The translations under genes were made by a program, and so were the position numbers. The notes below the pieces were generated by a model, which searched no databases, was not told where the DNA came from, and saw only the letters and a program-made list of their open reading frames with translations. Below are positions 24,274 through 32,784 of a DNA stretch of 64,000 nucleotides, piece after piece; the stretch's first letter is position 1; each line of letters starts with the position of its first letter. The DNA is from JAICUF01 sp038250675 (GTDB taxonomy: Bacteria; Gemmatimonadota; Gemmatimonadetes; Gemmatimonadales; GWC2-71-9), in the NCBI GenBank assembly GCA_038250675.1, contig JBBSCB010000001.1, positions 218,242 to 282,241 of the forward strand, read 5' to 3'.

Positions 24274-26442
24274 ATGCTCCTTCCCATCCTGGCTCTTCTC
24301 GCCGCTGACCTCCCCTCCGCCCGGGCACTCGTCGCCCGGGTGGTCCCGGACAACGCCCGCTCGTTCGTCGTCGCCCAGATCCCCGATTCCGCCGGCCATG
24401 ACGTCTTCGAGGTCGAGAGCCGGTCCGGCACGGTCGTGCTCCGGGGCTCCAGCAGCGTCGCCATCGCGTCGGCGCTCAACTGGTATCTGGAGCACGTCGC
24501 CGGCGTCAACGTCTCCAACCCGCTGGTGCCGATTCACCTGAAGGCGGTGAAGCCCGTCGCCCACCCGGTCCACGTCGTCACGCCGTACACGTACCGCTAC
24601 TTCTTCAACTACTGCACCTTTTCCTACAGCATGGCGTGGTGGACCTGGGACGACTGGCAGCGGATGATCGACTGGATGGCGCTCAAGGGGATCAACCTCC
24701 CGCTCGCCGCCACCGGGCAGGAGGGTACCTGGCAGCTCGTGCTCAGGGATCTCGGATTCAGCGACAGGCAGATCGGCGAATTTCTCGTGGGGCCCGCCTA
24801 TCTGCCGTGGGGCTGGATGGGCAATATCGACGGGCTGGGCGGGCCGCTGCCGGACAGCTGGATCCGGGGTCACGTCGCCCTCGAAAAACAGATCCTCGCG
24901 CGCGAGCGCGCGCTCGGCATGAAGCCAGTGCTGCAGGGCTTCACCGGACACGTGCCCGAGTCGATCAAGGATGTGTTCCCCAGCGCGAAGATCCATCGCA
25001 CCGGCGACTGGTCCGCCGGGTTCAGTGGCACCTGGTTTCTCGACCCGCTCGACCCGCTCTTCCAGCGCATCGGCCGGCTGTTCATCAGGCGGCAGACCGA
25101 GCTGTTCGGCACCGATCACCTCTACGCCGCCGACAGCTTCAACGAGATCAACCCGCCCACCGACGACTCGACGTTCCTGGCCGGCATGGGCCACACGGTG
25201 TACGAGTCGATGCGCGCCGAGGATCCGAAGGCGATCTGGGTGCTGCAGGGCTGGTTTCTCTACTATCAGGCGAAGTTCTGGCGCGACCCGCAGGCCCGGG
25301 CGCTTCTGGGCGCCGTGCCGGACGATCGCATGCTGGTGCTCGATCTCTATGGCGACCGGCATCCGGTGTGGAAGGACCGCCAGGCGTTCTTTGGCAAGCC
25401 GTGGATCTGGAACGTGCTCTACAACTTCGGCGGACAGGTGACCTTGAATGGAGACCTGCCCCACATCGCCGCCAACGTGCACGACGCCGTGACGAGTCCC
25501 GCGCACGGCCGCCTTGCCGGGCTCGGCATGATGATGGAAGGGCTGGGCTACAACCCCATCGTGCCGGATTACGTGATGGATCTGGCGTGGCGAGCTGATG
25601 CGCCGCCGATCGAGGAGTGGGCGCACGACTGGGTGCGCCGCCGGTACGGTGCGGAGAACGCGCGCGCGTGGGCGGCCTGGAAGATCCTGCTGGCGACGGC
25701 CTATCGCTCACCCGCGCAGACCGGCACGTTCGTGGCCGAGCGGCCGCAATTCTACGATCCGAAGATGGCGTACCGGACCGAGCCGAAGCTGCCGTACGAT
25801 CCCAGGCTGCTGACGGCGGCACTCGATACGCTGCTCTCGGCGTCGCAGGCGTTGGGCGGGAGTGACGCCTACCGGTACGACGTGGTGAGCCTCACGCGGC
25901 AGGTGCTGGGTGGTCTGGGACTGCCGGCGGTGCAGGCGGTCGAGGCCGCGTATATAAGGAAAGACAAGACCGCGCTCCTGGCGGCCGAGGCGCGGGTGAC
26001 GGGGCTGATCGCGGACCTGGACACGCTGGTGGGGACGCGGCCCGAGTTCCTGCTGGGCCCCTGGCTCGAGAGTGCCAAGGCGTGGGGGGCGACGGAAGCC
26101 GAGCGTGATCTCTACGAGTGGAACGCCCGGAACATCATCACGCTCTGGGGGACGAAGTGTACCGAGGGGCAGAATGATGATTTGAACCTGTATGCCTACA
26201 AGCAGTGGGAGGGGATGTTCAGTGGATACTATCTGCCGCGGTGGAGGGAGTTCTTTGCGCGGCTGAACCGGGCGCTGGATGAGGGGAAGGCGTTTGATCG
26301 GGGGCCGTTTGCGGCGGAGAGTTGTGAGTGGGAGAAGGGGTGGTCGGCGGGGCATGAGAGGTATCGGGTCGAGCCGAGGGGGGATGCGGTGGGGGTGGCG
26401 CGGCGGATGGTGGCGCGGCACCGGCGGGAACTCGGGCGGTGA
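24274..26442 (+). CDS. GH89 alpha-N-acetylglucosaminidase
   Basis: A 722-residue family-89 enzyme homologous to human NAGLU, removing terminal alpha-GlcNAc. A short leader (MLLPILALLAADLPSARA) suggests export. The N-terminal domain precedes the barrel with YCTFSYSMAWWTWDDWQRM, NLPLAATGQEGTWQ, YLPWGWMGNIDGLGGPLP and the acid region AADSFNEINPP. The last 40 codons turn strongly purine-rich (runs of GGGG). A 50-base piece around 26060-26115 reappears inside the cassette array at 36.2 kb. Confidence 0.92.
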   Translation: MLLPILALLAADLPSARALVARVVPDNARSFVVAQIPDSAGHDVFEVESRSGTVVLRGSSSVAIASALNWYLEHVAGVNVSNPLVPIHLKAVKPVAHPVHVVTPYTYRYFFNYCTFSYSMAWWTWDDWQRMIDWMALKGINLPLAATGQEGTWQLVLRDLGFSDRQIGEFLVGPAYLPWGWMGNIDGLGGPLPDSWIRGHVALEKQILARERALGMKPVLQGFTGHVPESIKDVFPSAKIHRTGDWSAGFSGTWFLDPLDPLFQRIGRLFIRRQTELFGTDHLYAADSFNEINPPTDDSTFLAGMGHTVYESMRAEDPKAIWVLQGWFLYYQAKFWRDPQARALLGAVPDDRMLVLDLYGDRHPVWKDRQAFFGKPWIWNVLYNFGGQVTLNGDLPHIAANVHDAVTSPAHGRLAGLGMMMEGLGYNPIVPDYVMDLAWRADAPPIEEWAHDWVRRRYGAENARAWAAWKILLATAYRSPAQTGTFVAERPQFYDPKMAYRTEPKLPYDPRLLTAALDTLLSASQALGGSDAYRYDVVSLTRQVLGGLGLPAVQAVEAAYIRKDKTALLAAEARVTGLIADLDTLVGTRPEFLLGPWLESAKAWGATEAERDLYEWNARNIITLWGTKCTEGQNDDLNLYAYKQWEGMFSGYYLPRWREFFARLNRALDEGKAFDRGPFAAESCEWEKGWSAGHERYRVEPRGDAVGVARRMVARHRRELGR

Positions 26443-26505
26443 AAGACCGGTCTCTGGCGAACCGTTGATATGCCTGCTCGCGAGCAACGACGGCGTCATT
26501 TGCTG

Positions 26506-26538
26506 ATATGTCGAATTGACGCTATGTTTTCGACATAT
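26506..26538 (+). promoter_or_regulatory. Inverted repeat ATATGTCGAA-13-TTCGACATAT upstream of fic
   Basis: A perfect 10-bp inverted repeat with a 13-base spacer, 62 bases before the Fic start. The half-site TGTCGA is the same as in the second repeat just downstream. It is a candidate operator; the surrounding 60 bases are AT-rich compared with the rest of the window. Confidence 0.55.
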
Positions 26539-26546
26539 TATACCGA

Positions 26547-26567
26547 CCTGTCGATTCACTCGACAGG
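26547..26567 (+). promoter_or_regulatory. Inverted repeat CCTGTCGA-5-TCGACAGG upstream of fic
   Basis: A perfect 8-bp inverted repeat with a 5-base spacer, 33 bases before ATG 26600. It shares TGTCGA half-sites with the 26506 repeat, giving four half-sites in 62 bases. Confidence 0.55.
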
Positions 26568-26599
26568 CTGGTCCACCCCACCCATCCGGGGTTCGAGGC

Positions 26600-27727
26600 A
26601 TGGCAAGATTCGCCGCAGAAAGAGCTTACAACGACCTGCCTCCGCTCCCACCCCGAGCCGAGCTGGAGAGCAAGGCCGTACTCAAGGCGTGCATCGAGGC
26701 ACGGGCTGCGGTCGCCGAGCTGAAGCAGGCGGGGGGGATGCTACCGAATCAGGAAGTGCTGATCAACACCATACCTCTGCTGGAAGCGCGCGCGAGCTCC
26801 GAGATAGAAAACATCGTCACCACGACCGATCAGCTGTTCCGCTATGCGCAACCCGACCGCGAGGCGCTGGCGGATGCGCCCACGAAGGAGGCGTTGCGCT
26901 ACCGCACCGCGCTCCGGCGTGGTGCCGAGCTGCTCCGGAAGAAGCCGTTGGCCACCGCAACCGCGGTCGAAATCTGCGGCACGCTGTTGGGTGTGGGGCT
27001 CGACGTACGCCGGGTGCCGGGAACTGCTCTCGTCAATCAGGGGAGCGGAAAGATCGTCTACACGCCACCCGTGGGCGAGCCGGTGTTACGAGCGCTGCTG
27101 GCCAATTGGGAGCGATTTCTGCATGCGGACGATGATCTCGATCCGCTCGTCCGGATGGCGGTGGCGCACTACCAGTTTGAGGCGATTCATCCGTTCACCG
27201 ACGGCAACGGGCGCACCGGGCGGATACTCAACCTTCTCTATCTCGTCGAGCAGGAGCTCCTGGAGCTTCCAGTGCTCTATCTCAGCCGCGCCATCATCCG
27301 GAGCAGAGCGGAGTACTACCGGCTCCTGCTCGCGGTGACGACGCATGCGGCATGGGAGGAGTGGATCCTCTACATGTTGCACGCTGTGATGGAAACAGCA
27401 CGCTGGACCACAGAGCGCATTCGGATGATTCGCCAACTGATGCAGGACACGTCCGAGTACACGCAGTTGCATGCAGCCGGCGCCTACAGCCGCGAGCTGG
27501 TGGAGCTGATCTTCGTGCAGCCGTACAGCCGCATCAGGAATGTGGTGGACGCCGGGATTGCGCAGCGTCAGACGGCTGCGATGTACCTGAAGACGCTCGC
27601 GCGCGCCGGCGTGTTGGAGGAAGTCAAGGTGGGCCGCGACAAACTGTTCATCAATCCGCGGCTGATGCGGCTGCTCACGGCCGAGCGGCCGGGCGACGTG
27701 TCGTTCGGCGCCATTCCTTCTTTTTGA
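26600..27727 (+). CDS. Fic family protein with N-terminal inhibitory motif and C-terminal winged helix
   Basis: A 375-residue Fic protein. The core HPFTDGNGRTGR begins at H197, matching HPFxxGNGRxxR, so AMP transfer should be possible. Upstream, SSEIEN at residues 66-71 fits the (S/T)xxxE(G/N) inhibitory helix that blocks ATP, placing it in the self-inhibited class. The C-terminus (IRNVVDAGIAQRQTAAMYLKTLARAGVLEEV) is a winged helix that could bind DNA. The two inverted repeats directly upstream make autoregulation likely. The target protein is unknown. Confidence 0.88.
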   Translation: MARFAAERAYNDLPPLPPRAELESKAVLKACIEARAAVAELKQAGGMLPNQEVLINTIPLLEARASSEIENIVTTTDQLFRYAQPDREALADAPTKEALRYRTALRRGAELLRKKPLATATAVEICGTLLGVGLDVRRVPGTALVNQGSGKIVYTPPVGEPVLRALLANWERFLHADDDLDPLVRMAVAHYQFEAIHPFTDGNGRTGRILNLLYLVEQELLELPVLYLSRAIIRSRAEYYRLLLAVTTHAAWEEWILYMLHAVMETARWTTERIRMIRQLMQDTSEYTQLHAAGAYSRELVELIFVQPYSRIRNVVDAGIAQRQTAAMYLKTLARAGVLEEVKVGRDKLFINPRLMRLLTAERPGDVSFGAIPSF

Positions 27728-27733
27728 CCGCCG

Positions 27734-28237
27734 CTATTTCTTCTTGCCCCCGACCCCCGGCACGGCCGCGACCTGTTTCATCCACGCCGAGATCCGGCGC
27801 TCGTCGAGGTCGTCCACGGACTTGATCTCCACGCCGCGGGTGGACTTGCCCATCCCGATCGGCGTCACCGGCGGTACCGGCGTGAGCGCGACGCCATTGA
27901 TGAACATGAGCTTGACGTGGCCGGCAAAGCCGCCGCAACTGAAGCACCAGCCGTCGCCCACGCCATAGTACGCCATGCCCCACTTCACGGAGCGCTCGAG
28001 CCGGGGCAGCGTCCTGGCCGCCACGGCATCGACACTCTCTGCGATGCCGCGCTGGGGCTGTGGGAGGCTCGCGATGTAGGCGAAGACCGGCTTGTCACCG
28101 ACCGCGGCCTTTGCGGGGCTGGCCCGGCCGGTCATGGCTTCCGGCAGCGTCGTGGTGACTTTGCCCTGTGCCGCCGTGTGCCTGGCCGGTTTCCGGGCTG
28201 CGGGCCTGGAAGTCTTGTCCGTCTTGCGGGCTGGCAT
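27734..28237 (-). CDS. DUF1801 (YdhG-like) protein
   Basis: A 167-residue protein with a basic, Ala/Pro/Lys-rich N-terminal tail of about 45 residues and a DUF1801 domain: VFAYIASLPQPQRGIAESVDAV, LERSVKWGMAYYGVG and GHVKLMFINGVALTP. The family resembles the frataxin/iron-chaperone-like fold; its role is unclear. The lysine-rich ends (GGKKK) resemble nucleic-acid-binding tails. It converges on the fic gene with a 6-base gap. Confidence 0.75.
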   Translation of the reverse strand: MPARKTDKTSRPAARKPARHTAAQGKVTTTLPEAMTGRASPAKAAVGDKPVFAYIASLPQPQRGIAESVDAVAARTLPRLERSVKWGMAYYGVGDGWCFSCGGFAGHVKLMFINGVALTPVPPVTPIGMGKSTRGVEIKSVDDLDERRISAWMKQVAAVPGVGGKKK

Positions 28238-28307
28238 GATGATCCCCTGTTAGTTGCGAGTGTTTCGGGCGATCCGTTGCGCCGCCCGCGGCTGAGTGGC
28301 GCCTGAG

Positions 28308-28796
28308 CTACTTCATCGACGTCACGTGCGCCGCCAACTGATCGAGGGCGATCTCGGTCCCCTGCTGCCAGCCCGACTCCTTGTTCTTCTCCAGGTCCGC
28401 TTCATCCCGGTGCAGTGCCGTGAACACGTAGCGCGTCCCGCTGCCCTCGGCCTTCAGCGTCATGATGGCCGTGATCGGAATGTCGTCGAAGACGGCCGGG
28501 CGGAAGCCGGGGAACAGCATGGAGGTCCAGACCAGTCGCTCCAGCGGAATCGCCTCCAGGACGCAGCCGAGGTTGGGAACCTCCCGACCGTCTCCCACGG
28601 CGATGTCGATCCGGAAGATGCCGCCCGGCCGCGCGTCGAGTTCGCATCGCGCCACCCGCCCCCATTCCCGGGGCATGTACCACTCCTTGATGTGCTCCGG
28701 CCTGGTCAGCGCGTCCCAGACGAGCCGCGGGGGCGCGTCGACGAACCGCTCGAACACGATGTCGAGCTTCGGGTCCATGGCAGCGGTAGCGGTCAT
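28308..28796 (-). CDS. SRPBCC (AHSA1-type) protein, copy 1
   Basis: A 162-residue START-like protein: VFERFVDAPPRLVWDALTRPEHIKEWYMP, ARPGGIFRIDIAVGDGREVPN and a final GWQQGTEIALDQLAAHV, as in AHSA1-domain proteins that bind small hydrophobic ligands. ATG 28796 overlaps the ArsR gene stop by 4 bases. The pairing of an ArsR regulator with an AHSA1 protein is common in bacteria. A second copy at 35216 differs at about 14 residues. Confidence 0.88.
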   Translation of the reverse strand: MTATAAMDPKLDIVFERFVDAPPRLVWDALTRPEHIKEWYMPREWGRVARCELDARPGGIFRIDIAVGDGREVPNLGCVLEAIPLERLVWTSMLFPGFRPAVFDDIPITAIMTLKAEGSGTRYVFTALHRDEADLEKNKESGWQQGTEIALDQLAAHVTSMK

Positions 28797-29134
28797 GATC
28801 TTGATTCCTTCTCCTTGAGTTGTTTGACGTAGTGGTCGAACCGGTCCAGCCGGGCTTCCCATTCCCGGCGCCGCTCGGTGAGCCAGTTCTCGGCGACCTT
28901 GAACCGCTCGGGTGCGATCTCGTAGGTCCGCACCCGGCCTTGCTTCTTCGACGTCACCAGTCGGCTCTGTTCGAGCACCGACAGGTGCTGCACGAACGAG
29001 GGGAGCTTCATGTCGAACGGCGCCGCCAGCTCGCTGACGGTGGCTGGGCCGACCGACAGCTGCTCCAGGACCTTGCGCCGAGTCGGGTTGGACAGGGCAT
29101 AAAAAACGCCTTCGGTGACTGCGGCCTGGACCAT
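28793..29134 (-). CDS. ArsR-family transcriptional regulator, copy 1
   Basis: A 113-residue winged-helix repressor: FYALSNPTRRKVLEQLSVGPATVSELA, the recognition helix PSFVQHLSVLEQSRLV and wing KKQGRVRTYEIAPE. No metal-binding cysteine box (CxC) is present, so it is not a classical metal sensor. It likely represses its own operon through the palindrome at 29196-29215, which covers the -35 box. Confidence 0.88.
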   Translation of the reverse strand: MVQAAVTEGVFYALSNPTRRKVLEQLSVGPATVSELAAPFDMKLPSFVQHLSVLEQSRLVTSKKQGRVRTYEIAPERFKVAENWLTERRREWEARLDRFDHYVKQLKEKESRS

Positions 29135-29177
29135 TTCAACACCTGCCGATGGGTGGGTGTCTCGATCTGACTGAGAG

Positions 29178-29206
29178 ATTCTAGCACCGGAATACACTTA
29201 GGTCAA
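29178..29206 (-). promoter_or_regulatory. Sigma-70 promoter of ArsR/SRPBCC copy 1
   Basis: On the minus strand TTGACC (29206-29201) and TAGAAT (29183-29178) are separated by exactly 17 bases and lie about 44 bases before the ArsR start. The same arrangement is kept in copy 2. Confidence 0.75.
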
Positions 29207-29215
29207 TACCTAAGT
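29196..29215. promoter_or_regulatory. 20-bp perfect palindrome, probable ArsR operator
   Basis: ACTTAGGT-CAAT-ACCTAAGT, perfect 8-bp arms with a 4-base centre, overlapping the -35 box. The copy at 36104-36123 keeps it with one mismatch between the seven-base arms ACTAAGG and CCTAAGT. Confidence 0.75.
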
Positions 29216-29681
29216 ATTTGCTTCACAGGCTGCACCGCGATCGAAGGCGCGTGGAAGGTCGAGCCGACGCGGGCCGGCGCCCGGTACGGAGCCGCTTGTT
29301 CGGCTCACTCGCAGTGGACCGAGGGCATCAGACCGACACCGCGTGCCGGGGATGTCGGACTCTTCTGCTGTGCCTGCCTGGCGGACTGCTGCGGACTACG
29401 AGCTGGCGCCTTCGCACGTGAGCCGGGACGGGATCAGGATGAGGCTCCAGGCTCGACGGCGCAGTTGTGCCGACCCCTCTGGCGTACTGTTGTGCGGCGC
29501 GGATCAGGTGATGGCCGGACCGGCATCTGTGCGGCCGACGGGGAATCTGAATCGCGCCGGGCACCGGGCCCGTACGTGAATCGCAACCCGTCAGCTGGCT
29601 CCCGATGCCGCGGGTCATCTTGCCACGACCGAAGGACGCCAGGCACGACCGGCAGGCTTCCTGAGCCCACGAGGGAACCAA
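29216..29681. other. Intergenic, no gene recognised
   Basis: 466 bases between the divergent ArsR promoter and the Tat protein gene. The first 80 bases (GATCGAAGGCGCGTGGAAGG ... GTACGGAG) resemble 36140-36195 next to ArsR copy 2, so the duplicated block extends past the operator. Beyond that only short, unconvincing frames are present. Confidence 0.5.
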
Positions 29682-30389
29682 ATGAGCATCGACACACCGC
29701 CCGGATCGCGTCGTGGTTTCCTCACCAATGTCGGCCGGCTCGCCTCGACCGTCGCGCTCGCCGGCTGCGCCCAGCCGCCCGTTGCGGCCGCCGCACCGAG
29801 CACTCGGAACGCTGCAACCGCCGGGAGCGGGGACTGGGACCTGCGCTGGATCGACGCGCTGCGACCGGCGACTGACCGGGCGGTGTTCGACTGGCCGAGT
29901 CTCGGTGACCCGGCCGATCCCATCGTGCTGGAACTGGCGGAGCGGTACCTCGACAACTGCCGGAGCGCCTATCGGCCGGGCAGCTACGATGCACGCGCGG
30001 TGCTCAACATCCGCACCCAGGCCATCGGCGCCGCCATGACCGACGCACTGTGGGAGCGATACGCCCTCGGCGCCGAATACAATGTGAAGGACCCCGCGAC
30101 GCAGCAGCCGGCGGTTCGCAATCCGTTCTGGTATCGCGCGCCGAGTCCAGCGCCGGAGATCACCCTGCCGACCATGGCAGATCTGGCGGACCGCGGAGCC
30201 ATCATCCTCGTCTGCGACTTTGCCATGGGACATCTGGCTCGGCGCCTGGCGACGAAGTCCGGCCGAACTGCCGATGACGTCCATGCGGACCTGCGCACCG
30301 GTCTGATCAAGGGGGCGTATGCCGTACCGTCGGGAATCTTCGGGCTCGCGCGAGCCCAGAACGCCGGCTGCGCCCTGGTTCGTATGTAG
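29682..30389 (+). CDS. Tat/lipobox-bearing hypothetical protein
   Basis: A 235-residue protein with a twin-arginine leader SRRGFLTNVGRLASTVALAGC, where the final cysteine could also be lipidated. The mature part includes a segment ITLPTMADLADRGAIILVCDFAMGHLARRLA and ends IFGLARAQNAGCALVRM, a pattern reminiscent of DsrE-like folds; that assignment is weak. It probably acts in the periplasm. Confidence 0.55.
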   Translation: MSIDTPPGSRRGFLTNVGRLASTVALAGCAQPPVAAAAPSTRNAATAGSGDWDLRWIDALRPATDRAVFDWPSLGDPADPIVLELAERYLDNCRSAYRPGSYDARAVLNIRTQAIGAAMTDALWERYALGAEYNVKDPATQQPAVRNPFWYRAPSPAPEITLPTMADLADRGAIILVCDFAMGHLARRLATKSGRTADDVHADLRTGLIKGAYAVPSGIFGLARAQNAGCALVRM

Positions 30390-30424
30390 GGTTCTGACTC
30401 CGCGCGGTGGGTGGCCGGACCGGG

Positions 30425-30440
30425 CGGGTGAGCTCACCCG
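30425..30440. repeat. 16-bp perfect palindrome CGGGTGAG-CTCACCCG
   Basis: Lies 36 bases after the Tat protein stop and is followed by TTGGGCGGCTTTT. It could form part of a weak terminator or be a binding site; no spacer loop is present. Confidence 0.35.
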
Positions 30441-30597
30441 TTGGGCGGCTTTTCGGCCTTCTCGCCAGGATAGCGAATGCCGGAGCGACATTTCGTACAA
30501 TATCTGATTTCACCAGGCGGGGCGCGGTGCCGGGCCGCCGCTGTAGCGCAGATCGTCTGGCGGGGGCGCGACGCGCCGATGGACCCTAGATTTGGCT

Positions 30598-30843
30598 ATG
30601 AGTCTTCGGTTCACCTGGGATCCGAAGCAGGCCGCCGCCAATCTTCGGAAGCACCATGTCGGGTTTCCGGAAGCCGCGACGGCCTTTGCCGACCCATATT
30701 CCATCACGATTGCTGATCCCGACCACGCCGCTGACGAAGAGCGGTCCGTGTTGATGGGGCAATCCGATCGCCTCAAAGGGGGCCGGGGAAGGCCGGCGAT
30801 GCACGACAATACTCCCCGGCGATTCGCAGGCTTTCCGGATTAG
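30598..30843 (+). pseudogene. BrnT-like toxin, C-terminally truncated
   Basis: The first 52 codons read as BrnT (FTWDPKQAAANLRKHHVGF, EAATAFADP, DEERSVLMGQS). After that the expected HTER ... RIISAR catalytic tail is absent in all three frames and replaced by unrelated sequence ending in FAGFPD. No BrnA antitoxin follows. It lies 8 bases before the first attC-like site, so it may be the first remaining cassette of the array. Confidence 0.6.
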
Positions 30844-30851
30844 GTAGTGGG

Positions 30852-30918
30852 CGGTAACGTGTTATCGGATTGGGAGGCGCTGGTCAACGGACAGGGGTAA
30901 GTCCAATCCTAGTTAGGC
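30852..30918 (+). other. attC-like site 1
   Basis: Ends with the core GTTAGGC (30912-30918). The left end GCGGTAAC keeps the TAAC that pairs with GTTA. Inner arms GGATTGG and CCAATCC are perfect 7-bp complements. It is clearly homologous to the site at 36335-36390 (shared GTAACGTGTT, CGGATT, GGTCCAAT-like and GTTAG blocks). The outer R'' bases do not match the consensus. Confidence 0.6.
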
Positions 30919-30975
30919 GGCATACGATCCACAGGTGTAGTGCCACTGTCCCCGCATCGAAGGGTCTCGTGCGCT

Positions 30976-31446
30976 ATGAATAGTACCCATCGCCGACCCT
31001 TCATTCTTATCGCGTTTGGCGTCATTCTGCCGATTTTCGCTTGTGCGCCGGCGGTGCCCCGGCAAGTGGTGACCCCGCCGGGCATCGCGCCGCTCGTTCC
31101 CGCCTACTCGGTAGCCATCCGCGATGGCGACATGGTTTTCGTCTCAGGAATGGCAGGCATCAAGCCCGGCACGCAGGAAATCATCGCGGCTGATGTAGGA
31201 GCCCAGACACGGCAGGCGCTTGAAAATATTCGCACATCGCTGGAGACGGCCGGCTCGACCATGGCCGACGTCGGAGAATGCACAGTGTTCCTGACCAACA
31301 TCGCTGACTACGCGGTGATGAACAGGGTGTACATGGAGTTCTTTCCGATAAATCCACCGGCCCGGGCCACCTTGGCGGTAGCGGCGCTGCCGCGACCGGC
31401 CGCGAGTGTGGAGATCAAGTGCAGCGCGCGAATCCGGCGGCAGTGA
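30976..31446 (+). CDS. RidA (YjgF/UK114) family lipoprotein
   Basis: A 156-residue protein. The signal ends at a probable lipobox (PIFAC), then the RidA domain: YSVAIRDGDMVFVSGMAGIKPG, TRQALENIRTSLETAGSTMADVGECTVFLTNIADY and NPPARATLAVAALPRPAASVEIKCSA. Cytoplasmic RidA removes reactive enamines; a lipidated form would act outside the cytoplasm, so the substrate is open. ATG 30976 lies 57 bases after the attC-like core. The IS element starts 15 bases after the stop, separating the gene from its attC. Confidence 0.8.
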   Translation: MNSTHRRPFILIAFGVILPIFACAPAVPRQVVTPPGIAPLVPAYSVAIRDGDMVFVSGMAGIKPGTQEIIAADVGAQTRQALENIRTSLETAGSTMADVGECTVFLTNIADYAVMNRVYMEFFPINPPARATLAVAALPRPAASVEIKCSARIRRQ

Positions 31447-31460
31447 CCGAGGAGCGATGA

Positions 31461-32773
31461 GCAGTCAAGGACATAGGTGACAAAACAGTCCAAGGCCCTC
31501 GGTGACAACACTTAGTAGGGCCGCCGATGCTGGCGACCGAGGGCATCTTCGAGGCGCAGCGTGCGCTCGTGAAAGCGGCCGAGGCGGAGCGGGCTGAAAT
31601 AGACGCCCCACTCGCCGTCGTCGATCTCGACGAGACCAATCACCCGCCCACCGAGCGTCTGACTGACGTTGACCCACATCGAGTGCCAGCGGATGCCCCC
31701 GTTGTGGCTCACGCGACGGATCTCGTCGTGGCCGGGATAGTCGAGCGGTGGCAATCGGCGGGGATACGGCCGTGGCGAGGCGGTATAGACCGAGGCCGGC
31801 GTCGCATCACCAAGCGCTTCGTGCGGGCGCAGGGTATTGCACTCGGTGCGCCATGTGTCAAAGCACCCCTGCTGCGCGCGGGGCGAGTGGCGGGGCGGTC
31901 GCGTGGTCTCCGCCTTGCGGGTGCGATGCATGCGCTCATGGCGACCATGCTGCTGGGGAGATGCGGGCTCGATCAGGTCCGGCAGAATGCCGAGGCGGAT
32001 CCACCAGACGGAGAGCGCGGAGAGCCGGCCGAGCGCCTGGGTCGCAAAGGGCACGCCGTTATCACTCCGGAGACGGACCGGCAGCCCGTACTCCTGGAAC
32101 GCGTGCGCAAAGACGACGCGACTGCCCTCGACCGCGGTACTCGTGAGCGCGCGACAGCGGAGCAGTTGGCGGCTGAACCCATCGACGATGGTCAGTGGAT
32201 AGCAGAGGCTGCCATCGCCGAGCCGGAACTGGCCGTTGAAGTCCGCGGTCCAGATCGCGTTGGGCGCGTCCATCGGCGCCTGCGGGCGGCCGGATGCCCG
32301 GGCCGCCGCACGCGACGAGGCGTGACGACGAGCCCGGCGCGCTTGAGATGCAAGGCGAGCGTGCTTCGCGCGGGCCATGGAGCGGCCGGCGCGCGCTGAC
32401 GCAGTATCCGCAGCAGCTTGCGTGGTCCCCACATCGGATGATGCCCGCGTGCCTCAAGCAGGGCCCGCACGAGCTCGGGCGGGGTCGCGGTCGGCGACGT
32501 CTGCGGCCGGCGCGACCGATCGGCGAGGGCCGCCACCCCGCCCGCGTCGTAGCGCGTGAGCCACTTGTAGGCCGTCTTGCGGCTGATGCCGTAGGCCTCG
32601 CAGAGTTCGGTGAGCGGAGCCGCTCCGCTGTGGACATCCTGAATCAACTGGCGGCGCAGCTGCATGGTAGACTCCTCCTGCCACGGCATCGGTCCCGCCT
32701 TGAGGAACCCGAAACCTGGTCAGAGTGTCACCCATGTCCTTAGACCGTTCTGTTACCTATGTATTTAGACTGT
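31461..32773 (-). mobile_element. IS481-type insertion sequence
   Basis: About 1.31 kb bounded by imperfect inverted repeats of about 48 bp: left from CAGTCAAGGACATAGGTGAC (31462), right, read inward, from CAGTCTAAATACATAGGTAA (ending 32772). Each end consists of two tandem copies of a roughly 24-bp unit, giving four related blocks. No target duplication is clear (flanks GATGAG and TACCCC). The transposase is frameshifted, so the copy is probably inactive. Confidence 0.8.
31512..32665 (-). pseudogene. IS481-family transposase, single-base frameshift
   Basis: The first frame, from ATG 32665 (GGAGGAG upstream), gives LRRQLIQDVHSGAAPLTELC and the helix-turn-helix AYGISRKTAYKWLTRYDAGG up to RRVRRPGHP. 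The second frame gives APMDAPNAIWTADFNGQF, LRSDNGVPF and RHERMHRT, the DDE integrase core, and the long IS481 C-terminus to 31512. The shift lies near 32288-32293; adding one G after CATCC (minus strand) restores HPGRPQAPMD. IS481 transposases are normally one frame. Confidence 0.85.
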
Positions 32774-32784
32774 ACCCCCGCGCC

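Noticed and set aside
24199..25626. 475-codon open frame on the minus strand
   Set aside because: Antisense to the GH89 gene, low-complexity composition.
30390..30597. Promoter TACAAT at about 30495 with attI-like site
   Set aside because: No -35 box at proper distance and no integrase-binding pattern; a lone hexamer is not enough.
32200..32400. Programmed frameshift in the IS transposase
   Set aside because: No slippery A-run or downstream hairpin is visible at the junction, and the IS481 family uses a single frame.
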